A DNA stretch of 64,000 bases from Phytopythium helicoides (Eukaryota; Oomycota; Peronosporomycetes; Pythiales; Pythiaceae): the NCBI GenBank assembly GCA_024867545.1, contig JANFNE010000003.1, positions 1,116,001-1,180,000 on the forward strand, in the 5' to 3' direction. Under the pieces are notes generated by a model. The model did not search any database, was not told where the DNA came from, and was given only the letters and a program-made list of their open reading frames with translations. A program made the translations under genes and the position numbers. Below, in pieces: positions 21,709 to 31,777 of this stretch (positions are counted from its first letter, which is position 1; each line of letters begins with the position of its first letter).

Positions 21709-23294
21709 ATGTCGGGAGCCATTGGCCTGCACAAGGACGGCGTCGAGTGCGTGGCACGCGAGTCCCCGTTGCCATTGCGATGTCGCTGAGAGCTAACCTC
21801 GAGTGGCCGCAGACTCGCCAACATCCTGTCCAACAACACGGGCGCCATGCGCAAGACCAAGATCTTCTGCACGCTCGGCCCCGCCTTGCTGGTCCCAGGA
21901 AATGCTAGGCGAGCTCATTGATGCCGGCATGAACGTCGCGCGCTTCAACTTCTCCCATGGCGATCACGCCACCCACTCGGACACGCTCAACCGCCTGCGT
22001 GGCGCGCTCGCCAGCCGCCCGCACAGGAACGTGGCCATTATGCTCGACACCAAGGGACCCGAGATCCGCACGGGCTTCCTCGCCAACAAGGACAAGATCA
22101 CCATTGAGAAGGACGCGCTCATCGAGCTGACGACCGACTACGAGTTCCTCGGTGACGAGACCAAGATCGCTTGCTCGTACCCCGAGCTCCCGCAGTCCGT
22201 GCAGGTTGGAGGCTCCATCCTGGTTGCTGATGGCTCGCTCGTGCTCACGGTTGAGGAGATCCTGGAGACCTCTGTCATTGCACGTGCTATGAACTCTGCC
22301 ACGCTCGGCGAGCGCAAGAACATGAACCTCCCCGGCGCCAAGGTGCTTCTGCCGACACTGACCCCCAAGGACGAGGACGACCTCATCAACTGGGGTCTCG
22401 TCCAGGGTATTGACTACATCGCTGCCTCCTTCGTCCGCACTGGACAGGACATTCGCAACATTCGCAAGGTGCTTGGACCCCGTGGCCGCGCCATCAAGAT
22501 CATTGCCAAGATCGAGTCGCACGAAGGTCTTGAGAACTTCGATGAGATCCTTAAGGAGACCGACGGCATCATGGTTGCTCGTGGTGACCTCGGCATGGAG
22601 ATCCCTCCCGAGAAGGTCTTCCTCGCTCAGAAGATGATGATTCGCAAGGCAAACATTGCCGGTAAGCCTGTCGTCACGGCTACCCAGATGCTCGAGTCGA
22701 TGATCAAGGCTCCGCGTCCGACGCGTGCCGAGTGCACGGATGTCGCCAACGCCGTGCTGGACGGCACGGACGCTGTCATGCTCTCGGGTGAGACGGCCAA
22801 CGGCGACTACCCGATCCAGGCGGTGCAGGTCATGGCTGCCACATGTCTGCAGGCTGAGGGTGCCATCCACTACGACGAGCTGTACCAGGCTCTGCGCAAC
22901 TCTGTGCTGGACAACGTCGGTGCCATGTCGACGCAGGAGGCGATTGCGTCTTCGGCTGTGAAGACTGCGATCGACATCAATGCGAAGATGATCGTTGTGT
23001 TGACGGAGTCTGGCACTACTGCTCGTCTTGTTGCGAAGTACCGTCCTCAGATGCCAATTCTTGTGCTGACTGCTCTGGCGAACAGCGCTCGTCAGGCTGA
23101 GGGTTTCTACAAGGGAACCATTGCGCGTTGCATGGGTTCGATGATTGGCACGGACTCGATCCTGTTCCGTGCTACCGATCTTGGCAAGCAGTTCGGGCTG
23201 GATCAAGAAGGGCGACGCTGTGGTTGCTGTGCACGGTATGCAGGAGGCTCGCTCGGGCTCGACCAACATGCTCAAGGTGCTCATCGCCGACTAA
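21709..23294 (+). CDS. Pyruvate kinase 2 (two frame breaks)
   Basis: Same structure as its neighbours: 38-nt first exon 21709-21746 (MSGAIGLHKDGVE), phase-2 intron with GTGCGT donor and CCGCAG acceptor, second exon from 21813 to the TAA at 23292-23294. The catalytic body is complete, including MVARGDLGMEIPPEKV. Two single extra bases interrupt it relative to pyruvate kinase 3: GCCTTGCTGG instead of GCCTGCTGG near 21886, and TTCGGGCTGG instead of TTCGGCTGG near 23196. The first would destroy the protein after LGPA. Everything between is highly similar to copy 3, with no other damage, so assembly error is likelier than a pseudogene. The C-terminus reads KVLIAD rather than KVLIVE. Confidence 0.88.
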
Positions 23295-24118
23295 AGTGCG
23301 TGGTTGGCTCGAAGCCCACCGCAGACTTAGAGCGAAAGCTTGCATGGGCGTCGGTGTAACAATGAAACGGTATTCTTTGTGACTTGCGAGGTGCTTTTGT
23401 TGGCTATTGTTGTTGTTGTTGTTGCATGGGACTGCTGTAAGAGCATGGTTGTAATGAGTGGTGTTGTAGCATTTTGTGGAGAGCTTTTCTTGGACGCGAG
23501 AAGGTCGGCGTCGACTCCATAAGCCTCATGATGAGAGGCTTGGGTGGATTCGAATCCAAACAGAGCACATCCCTCGCGCTCACTTCAACAACGTCATCGC
23601 CTCGATAAAGTGCGATTATGAGCTTGACACGCTTGGTGCCACGCAGGGCGCGTCATCGTGGCTGCGATACGCCACGTCGCATGGAGCGCGCGCAAGAACT
23701 AAAAGGCCGGGTTCTGGCACACTGAGGCGCCGTTGATTGCTTGACTCGGTGTCTTTGCTGCCGATGGCTCGACTAGCACGCATTTCTGCTTGGGAATTTC
23801 AGTTTTCGCTGCAGAGATGGCGCCTTCCGCGCTCATTGACGACGCGTCTGGCGCACTCCAAGCAGAAATCGTCGCTCGAGGTTGTATGCTCGGCTCCGAG
23901 TGTGAGCTTTTATGCTTCACAAAGGCTGTTGAGTCGGTCGGACCTCGCCACGCACTTGGCATATGCGCGTTTAGCGTATAGACATGGGGACGCATGCTCA
24001 CCTGCGATGGCCTAACAGCGCGCGATACGCTCACTTGATACAGGAAGGCTGTCATGTCGAGACATGGGCAGGCTAAATGGAGCATCTAACCACCATTCGC
24101 CTCGACGGACCGAAGCAC
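23295..24118. other. Intergenic region between pyruvate kinases 2 and 3
   Basis: About 820 bp. It contains a perfect 7-bp stem with a 7-base loop at 23521-23541 (AAGCCTC...GAGGCTT) followed by a GATTCGAATCC box, which resembles tRNA parts but does not fold into a tRNA. No gene is seen. Confidence 0.45.
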
Positions 24119-24136
24119 TCTCATTCTTCAAAAAGC
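24119..24136 (+). promoter_or_regulatory. Inr/FPR core promoter of pyruvate kinase 3
   Basis: TCATTCTTCAAAAAG is an almost textbook oomycete Inr-FPR, about 76 bases upstream of the ATG. The leader downstream (CCTCGCAGCACACAAGCCGCC) matches that of pyruvate kinase 2. Confidence 0.7.
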
Positions 24137-24196
24137 CTCGCAGCACACAAGCCGCCAAGACAACAACCACCCCTCCCCGTCTCCCCCTCTACTGCC

Positions 24197-25783
24197 ATGT
24201 CTGGAGCCATCGGTCTGCACAAGGACGGCGTCGAGTGTGTTTATACTAATCATGCTTGCATCGTGACGAAGCATCTGAACTAACAACGATCGCATTGCAA
24301 TAGGCTCGCCAACATCCTGTCCACCAACGACGACGCCATGCGCAAGACCAAGATCTTCTGCACGCTCGGCCCCGCCTGCTGGTCCCAGGAGATGCTAGGA
24401 AAGCTCATTGATGCCGGCATGAACGTCGCGCGCTTCAACTTCTCCCATGGCGACCACGCCACGCACGCCGAGACGCTCAGCCGTCTGCGCGGTGCGCTCG
24501 CCAGCCGCCCGCACAGGAACGTGGCCATTATGCTCGACACCAAGGGACCCGAGATCCGCACGGGCTTCCTCGCCAACAAGGACAAGGTCACCATTGAGAA
24601 GGACGCGCTCATCGAGTTGACGACCGACTACGAGTTCCTCGGTAATGAGAAGAAGATCGCTTGCTCGTACCCCGAGCTCCCGCAGTCGGTCAAGGTCGGC
24701 GGCCCGATTCTCGTGGCCGACGGCTCTCTCGTGCTCACGGTCGTCGAGATCAAAGACACGTCGGTGATCGCGCGTGCTATGAACTCTGCCACGCTTGGAG
24801 AGCGCAAGAACATGAACCTCCCCGGTGCCAAGGTGCTTCTGCCGACGCTGACCCCCAAGGACGAGGACGACCTCATCAACTGGGGTCTTGTCCAGGGTAT
24901 TGATTACATCGCTGCCTCGTTCGTCCGCACTGGACAGGACATTCGCAACATTCGCAAGGTGCTTGGACCCCGTGGCCGCGCCATCAAGATCATTGCCAAG
25001 ATCGAGTCGCACGAAGGTCTTGAGAACTTCGATGAGATCCTCAAGGAGACTGATGGCATCATGGTTGCTCGTGGTGACCTCGGCATGGAGATCCCTCCCG
25101 AGAAGGTCTTCCTTGCTCAGAAGATGATGATTCGCAAGGCAAACATTGCCGGTAAGCCTGTTGTCACGGCCACCCAGATGCTCGAGTCGATGATCAAGGC
25201 TCCGCGTCCGACGCGTGCCGAGTGCACGGATGTCGCCAACGCCGTGCTGGACGGCACGGACGCTGTCATGCTTTCGGGCGAGACGGCCAACGGTGACTAC
25301 CCGATCCAGGCGGTGCAGGTCATGGCTGCCACATGTCTGCAGGCTGAGGGTGCCATCCACTACGACGAGCTGTACCAGGCTCTGCGCAACTCTGTGCTGG
25401 ACAACGTTGGTGCCATGTCGACGCAGGAGGCGATTGCGTCTTCGGCTGTGAAGACCGCGATCGACATCAATGCGAAGATGATCGTTGTGCTGACGGAGTC
25501 CGGCACTACTGCTCGTCTTGTTGCGAAGTACCGCCCTCAGATGCCGATTCTTGTGCTGACTGCTCTGGCGAACAGCGCTCGTCAGGCTGAGGGCTTTTTC
25601 AAGGGTGCCGTCGCTCGCTGCATGGGTTCGATGATTGGCACGGACTCGATCCTGTTCCGTGCTACCGATCTGGGCAAGCAGTTCGGCTGGATCAAGAAGG
25701 GCGACACTGTGGTTGCTGTGCACGGTATGCAGGAGGCTCGCTCGGGCTCGACCAACATGCTCAAGGTGCTCATCGTGGAGTAA
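24197..25783 (+). CDS. Pyruvate kinase 3
   Basis: Intact paralogue. First exon 24197-24234 (MSGAIGLHKDGVE), phase-2 intron 24235-24303 (GTGTGT donor, AATAG acceptor), second exon from 24304. The joined protein starts MSGAIGLHKDGVELANILST and carries all family signatures (LGPACWSQEM, FNFSHGDHATH, LDTKGPEIRTG, MVARGDLGMEIPPEKV, KPVVTATQMLESM), ending KVLIVE. No frame breaks. It is closest to pyruvate kinase 2: the central region is nearly the same at the DNA level, so gene conversion or recent duplication is likely. Pyruvate kinase 1 carries more substitutions. Long open frames on the opposite strand are codon-bias shadows, not genes. Confidence 0.95.
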
Positions 25784-26091
25784 TTCCGAGGGGCTCTGCG
25801 CCAGGAGTCGACCAGTGTGTGCTGTAGATAGGGCCGAACGGCAGTCAATAAACATAGATGAGAAAATCTGCGAGGTGCAATGAGTTCTGCATGATAACGT
25901 CCAGGCTGCAACATTGATAAACAAATCTGCCAGTCGAGCTGCAATGAGTTCTGCTTGGCAACGCACTTGACCAGGTTGAAGTGGTTGCCACGAGAAAGCG
26001 GTTGGCCGAAATCCACCTCTCTCCGTCGATTTACATCCAATCATCAGCGCCAGAGGCGCTGGTCAAGAGCCGAGAAGCAAAGCGCGACTCG
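25784..26091. other. Intergenic region before GPN2
   Basis: 308 bp holding the pyruvate kinase 3 3' UTR and the GPN2 promoter. Contains two imperfect copies of a TGCAATGAGTTCTGC motif (near 25876 and 25940). Otherwise nothing is seen. Confidence 0.45.
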
Positions 26092-27446
26092 ATGCCGTTC
26101 GCGCAGGTGGTGCTGGGGCCGCCGGGCTCCGGCAAGACGACGTTCTGCAACGGCATGGAGCAGTTCCTGCGCGCCAACGGCCGTGATGCTGCCGTGGTCA
26201 ACATGGACCCGGCCAACGAGCAACTTCCATATCCTTTCCGCGCCGAGTTCTTAGTCGAGCGTAGCTCGTCGCTGCATATCTAGTCCGCATTGCATGGATC
26301 TGGTGGATGGCAGCGACTCGTTCCTTAACCTGATGACGGATTGGTGTCAACACGTACGAGCCGGTGGTGGACATTTCCGAGATGGTCTGTCTAGAGAACG
26401 TCATGGAGGAGCTCGACCTGGGGCCGAACGGCGGTGCGTTGCAAGCGTGACAGGCTCGAAGGATTAGCTAGCTTACCCGTTTGGGCGGCTGCAGGACTCG
26501 TCTACTGCATGGACTACATCGACCACAACTTTGACTGGCTGGAGGAGAAGCTGTCGACGCTGCAAGGTGCGGGCGGTCGTGGAATCTCGTCTGAAGGAAT
26601 TTGAAGATGCTCACTCGTGCGCAGACAAGTACTTGCTGTTTCGACTTTCCTGGGCAGGTGGAGCTCTACACGCACGAGAGGAGCGTGCATAGCATTTTGC
26701 AGAAGCTCCAGAAGCTCGGCTACAAGGTTCAGCGAGCGTAAATGTTTGCCACTCTGTGCTTTGGTGCATGGGCTGACGTTTCATAACCAGCTCTCAGTTG
26801 TGCACCTCGTGGACGCACATCACTGCACGGATAGCGCCAAGTTCATCTCAGTCGTGCTGCTGAGCTTGTCGTCCATGGTGCGCCTTGAGCTTCCCCACAT
26901 CAACGTCTTGTCGAAGATCGATCTGATGCAGCAGTACGGTCGTCTCGGTACGTACGATTGACTTGTTTGCGAATCGTATTGTGAGTGCTAAACGAAATTG
27001 CTTGGGTAGCGTTCAACCTGGACTTCTATACAGACGTCTTGGATCTACGCTATCTGTTGGACCGCCTAGATGAAGATGAGGACGAAGACGGCGAGCTGCA
27101 ACTCGAGCCACGAGAGCCGACGCTACTGTCCGCGCGATTCCGTCGCATGAACGAAGCGCTGATTGATGTGATCGAGGACTTTAGTCTTGTGAGCTTCCAC
27201 CCGCTGCAGATTCAGGACGCTGAGATGCTGCAGCGGCTGACGCAAGCGATCGACAAGGCCAATGGGTATGTGTTCACAAGCGTCGACTGGCAGCAAGCAG
27301 TTGTCAAAGACACGGCGTTCGCTGATCAGACAGCGACCGCAGACGCCCAGGAGAAGTATATCGACCGGGAGGAAGTCAACGGTGCGACCGACGACCTGCT
27401 GCAGCGAGAGCTTGAAAGGGTTGCTAGCACGCACCATCACGAGTAA
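26092..27446 (+). CDS. GPN2: GPN-loop GTPase 2
   Basis: Small GTPase of the GPN family, required with GPN1/GPN3 for assembly and nuclear import of RNA polymerase II. Six exons: 26092-26228, 26354-26433, 26495-26566, 26625-26726, 26791-26947, 27010-27446. Motifs: P-loop GPPGSGKTT, switch region [12 protein letters not shown], the GPN signature [14 protein letters not shown]3 motif [24 protein letters not shown]4 motif LSKIDL, and [13 protein letters not shown]. Introns 2-5 are ordinary GT-AG. Intron 1 has AT-AC ends with U12 consensus signals and is listed separately; only that splice gives the conserved LPYE junction. One extra T near 26638-26641 must be skipped to read LLFDFPGQ. The C-terminus ends in a Glu/His-rich tail. 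Confidence 0.92.
26229..26353 (+). other. U12-type AT-AC intron in GPN2
   Basis: 125-nt intron with 5' end ATATCCTTT (exact U12 donor consensus), TTCCTTAAC at 26321-26329 (exact U12 branch-site consensus) and 3' end AC at 26352-26353. Splicing joins CTTCC to GTACGAG, giving Leu-Pro-Tyr-Glu, the conserved GPN2 residues. No GT-AG alternative restores this frame: in the needed frame there is an upstream TGA and no usable AG. The branch A to splice-site distance is about 25 nt, longer than the usual U12 spacing. Confidence 0.88.
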
Positions 27447-27686
27447 GCAGAGGAGCCGAATGCAACACAATAAGTCCTCATGGCAAACGCTCGGCCAATA
27501 TGATTATCTCTCCTCCTCTTACCTCTCCTTTGGTGTAAAAAAGTATCGGTCGGCACTCGCGCGTCGTCTACAACCAACACGAGCAGCATCTAGAAACGTA
27601 ACTTACTCTGTCTGCGCTCCATCCCAACGGCCGGTAAGCTGTTCAGGAACAGACCTCCATTGCGTCTTCTTTCTCTCGATGCCGTC

Positions 27687-30600
27687 TTAGAAAAAGATGC
27701 CGTCTTCCTCGTTCTCGTTGATGTTGCTAAAGTACTGCTCGTACGTGGAAGACGTAGGTTGGAACGCTGGTGTAGCCGACGACAGTGCGCTCATCGACAT
27801 GGAACTGCGCAGCGATGAAGACCGATCGCGGGACAGCAGAGACGACGAGCCGAAACCGCCCAGTCCACTCAGACTACCCGACTCGTTCGACGTCGGAGCA
27901 CTCTCGACCAGGTTCGCAAATGGAGATGAGTCCATCTCTTCAAAGCTGCCCTCGCTACGGTAGCCCATGGAGGTATTCACATCCTGTGACATCAGCGAGT
28001 CAATCTTCGGGTGCGTAATACTCAATCTGACATCGAAAACCGAACAATTAGTCAAATCATGAACACATGCATATGGGAAGGCCAATTTAGAAACGTACGG
28101 AGCCGGGAGGTTCTTGTCAAATAGTCGAAGGTCGTTCATCGACAAATTACGCTTCGTGACAGACGATACCTTCGTCATCGCTTGGATGATCTCGAGCACT
28201 TGGTCCACATCATTCACATAATACTTTGCAGCACTTGGTTTCTTGCCGACCGTCACTGTGAATAGCTTTGGACGACTACGCGCATCTTCGAGGTACTGGA
28301 ACATGAACTCATCTGACAAGTCATCACCAATACACAGAATGAAGTCCGCGTAGCCACCACCTGTCGACTCAATCGTTGACATGACGCGATCGACAATCAC
28401 TCCCTTGTCAACGCCCTCGGGTCGCACTTCGAGGTAGTCTGTGCCCGTGATAACTTCCACTTGGAAGTGTTCCAGCACTTGGGTAAGCTGGTCATGCAGC
28501 TCCTTCGCTTGCAGCTGGCCAAAATCTGGATCAGCGTCACGGAACTGCCACAGCAGTGCGCTGCCCTTGAGCTCAATATACGTGCCGTGTGTGCGCTGGG
28601 TGTAAATGTCCATGACGGCGTGCGTCACATCCTTCCACGAGTCGTCGAAATTCTCCTTGGTACACAGCCACATGTCCTCCTCCTCGCTGTTCTGCTTGCT
28701 GCCCCACTTGTACAAGTACCCGTGCTCAGCTGCAAGACCAAGTCCGCGGACCGAGCCAAGTGTTTTCTCCAGATCACTACGCTCTTTTCCGCTCAGCACA
28801 AACACCGTGTTACGCGGGTCTGCGCACAGCTGCGTAAGCATGGCCAATAGCTCCGGAGAGGCGCTCGGAGTGCCCGAGTCGCCGTCAAGCACGCAGCTAT
28901 CGTTCCCTGACGCCTTGATATCGAGGTACTTGCTGAAACCATTGGCCCCACGCTCTTCTTGCGTCAACGTATTGCCGTAGTCAAACAGTAGCACGCGTCG
29001 ATAAGTCTCGCGGTATGCCTTGGCGATCGCTTCCGTCTCCAGCAGCTTGAAACCAGCATTGAACTCGAGCATACGGAAGCCGAGGCCCAGACCATAGCCC
29101 ATGTGCTCGCCCTCTGCGGCCTGCTTCTTCGTACGCTTCAGGTCCACCAAGATACGCTCTGCCCACTTTGTGCGAGTGTTGTTCGTGATATACTCGAGGT
29201 CCTTCTGGTGGCGTGCTAGCTTCTCTTCAGTTGACATCGTCATCGCCAGCTCCATCGCCTGCACGATTTCTAGGCGCTTCCACGGGTTCACACCAATGCT
29301 GCCGGTCAGCACACGGCTACTACCTGAAAACTCCGAGACGATCACCACGCCTGGCTGCTTGGACAACTCGTGTGCGTAGATAAACTCGAAAGGATACAGG
29401 TTGACGGCGTCACGCACAGTTGTCGTCAGCAAAACATGACCAAGGGTCCAGAGTGGTAGCCGCGACGCCATGTCGGTGTTCTCCACCTCCGTGTAGACGA
29501 ACACAGGCTCCGCGCTGCCCTGGCTGAAGCGGGCATTGATGCGCGCCACTGACGTTAGGATTTCGCGACGCACGCTCTTGCGCTCAGGAGACGGGTTTGA
29601 AGTGTCCACAATGCCGATTTGAACGATGTGTACCTTGTTAACCCACTCGGGATGCGAAGCCAGGAACATCTCGATCGCGCCAATCTTGAGCAAGATACCC
29701 TTCAGGCGCTCCACGCGGTCCACGCTCACGAACACAGTGCGCTTGTCCGCCTCGTACTTGCGCGCAAGTGCCTGCGTGTCGGTCACGACTTGACTGCTCT
29801 GGCTGATGTCATTCATGAAGGATGGCTCAATGCCGATGTGGCTGATTGTCAGCATCACCATGCGGCCGCTGTACTCGACACCGACGTATCCACCCGACTG
29901 CGCGCTGTACTTGAGGCCGAGCACGCGCCGACAGCTCGTGAGGAAATGACGCGCATGCTCGTACAAGTGGAACCCGATGTGGTCTGCCGCCAGCACGCCA
30001 CGCAGCAGATCTGCGCGCACCGACAGCGTACGAAAAATCTCGGACGACGGGAACGGAGTGTGCAGGAACAATCCGACATTTACATTCGGCAGTCGGCGCA
30101 CAAGGAACGAAGGCGCGACCAGCAGGTGCAGACCGTGTGCCCACACGAGGTCGCCTTCGTTGTACACTTCGATCACCTTGTTCACGAAAATGCGGTTCAC
30201 ATTCTTGTATGACGACCAGGCGTTCTTCTGCTGTCCGGGGTTCCACCAACGCGTCGGCAGTGTGCCATAGATATCGACAATATTGTGGAAGACCGGCCAG
30301 AGCGTGTCGTAGCAGAAACTGTGGAATGTTTGCGCGAGCGGCTCGTGGAGGAAAGACTGGCACGCAGTGGAAGTCCTCAAGTTGTCGCGCGAGGCGGTCT
30401 TCGTCCTCCCGCGGGATCGGTGACGAACAATGCACCGTGCCAACCCATGTAAGGCGCATGGAGCTGACGCGGTCCCAGTTGGACTGGCGGTACGACTCCT
30501 TCAGCAGCCCGGACGGACAAACGAGGTTGTCGTCCTCCCACTCGATGTGGTAGTTGCCCTCGGGCGTGCGATGCACGAGCACGGGAAGGCGGTAGACCAT

Positions 30601-31542
30601 GATGATAACGCCGTCCGTCGACTCGATTGTCACGTGCTGCGGCGACTTGTTCGAGTCCTCGGACACGGAACGGTTGCGCAGCTTGCGCGGGCTGCTCATG
30701 AGCTCCCCGCGCGGCATATCCTCCACGGACGCGAGCATGGCCGGGTCCGATAGTCTTCTTGTCGAGAGACTGAATGTGCTGCCGCCTAGCGACCGTGGAG
30801 GCTGATGCGAGAGCACCGGCGAGCGTTGCTGCTGCTGGGTCTGCGCCCTTGTCGGTTTGCTCCATGGCGACATCTGCACTGCTCTCGTCCTCCTCGACGA
30901 TCGTGTCGGTGAGCGGTCTGGACGAGGCCTTGCGGCCAGACGTGGAGCTAGAACGGTGCGTCCAGAAGGATCCAATGCCCGTCTCCTCTGTGGCGCTGGC
31001 TGGTCGGTCCACGAACGCCTGTCCGGAGCTGAGTCGCGGGAATGACGCCCCAGAACGGTGCGGCGTCGGCGTCGCGCGCTTCTCCTTCCGCGGGGGCTCC
31101 GTCTCCCCCTGTCCCGTGCGCGCCTGTCGGCCGCGAGCAGCGGTGCGTCGAGCGTGTCCTGCGTCTGCACGTACTCGCTGTCTAGCACCAGCTCCCTGGT
31201 GACCTGCTGTCCGTCCGGCGTCTGCTCGAAGCGCAGGAAGCGGCTGCCCGAGCACACGGCGTATCGGTAGCGCACCGTGGAGCCCGCGGGCAGCACGAGC
31301 GGCTCGAGGTTGTACCAAATGGGGTAGAGGTCTGGCGTGGTGACGAGCGCGACGCCCGCGTCGCCGCTGCCGCCCACGGGGCTCGGGCGCGCGTCCACCG
31401 AGCCGCCGAGCGCCGGCGCGTCGCCCACCAGGTACAGCGTCTGGCCGTGGCCCAGCGGCGCGCGCACCTGGAAGTCCACGCGCGTGCCTGGCGCAGGCGC
31501 CGACAGCCCCCAGCCCACCGCGTGGCGCAGCCGCTGCAGCAT
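27687..31542 (-). CDS. CBM20-trehalose-6-phosphate synthase-phosphatase fusion
   Basis: Order: CBM20 starch/glycogen-binding domain at the N-terminus (RVDFQVRAPLGHGQTLYLVG, IWYNLEP, VRYRYAV); a Ser-rich linker; a GT20 synthase domain (NAWSSYKNVN, GLFLHTPFPSSEIFRTL, IGFHLYEHARHF, VRDAVNLYPFEFI, SEFSGSSRVL); a HAD phosphatase domain (VLSGKERSDL, AAEHGYLYKWG, CIGDDLSDEFM); and a disordered Ser-rich tail. Two key positions are altered: the HDYH motif reads HGLH, and HAD motif I reads DYGNT rather than DxDGT. The protein may therefore be regulatory, like plant class II TPS proteins. The start ATG at 31542 is the first in frame before the CBM20. A 70-75 nt GT-AG intron probably lies near 28025-28100. 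Frame breaks: near 31118 (one base missing), 30844 and 30350 (one extra each). Confidence 0.88.
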
Positions 31543-31777
31543 CTCGCGCGCGTCCGCCGGCCAAGGATCGCCAGCCACGCGCGGCGCGGCTCGGTTCCGC
31601 TTCTCCGGCAAGGAAAAAAGGCTTCTGTTCAGACCGGAGGGCGACGAGGGGCCGTGGACCTATACTTCCGGCGCACGCAGTGCCACCCACCACCGCATTG
31701 GCTGAAAATCCACCTACATGGAATCTGCCGCTCAGCTGCCTGCCGATCCGCCATGGCTCGCGCCGCGCGCTCGCTCC
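31543..31777. other. Short spacer between TPS and DNAI3
   Basis: 235 bp between two minus-strand genes: promoter of the TPS fusion on one side as far as its 5' end allows, and the 3' end of DNAI3 on the other. Nothing distinctive is seen. Confidence 0.4.

Noticed and set aside
21709..23294. Pyruvate kinase 2 as a pseudogene
   Set aside because: Its only damage is two extra bases of the kind found across many conserved single-copy genes here; the promoter, splice sites and all motifs are intact.
23506..23575. Possible tRNA: 7-bp stem with a 7-base loop (ATGATGA) followed by GATTCGAATCC
   Set aside because: The T-stem does not pair (GTGGA against CCAAA), no D-arm with an A box lies upstream, and no acceptor stem can be formed.
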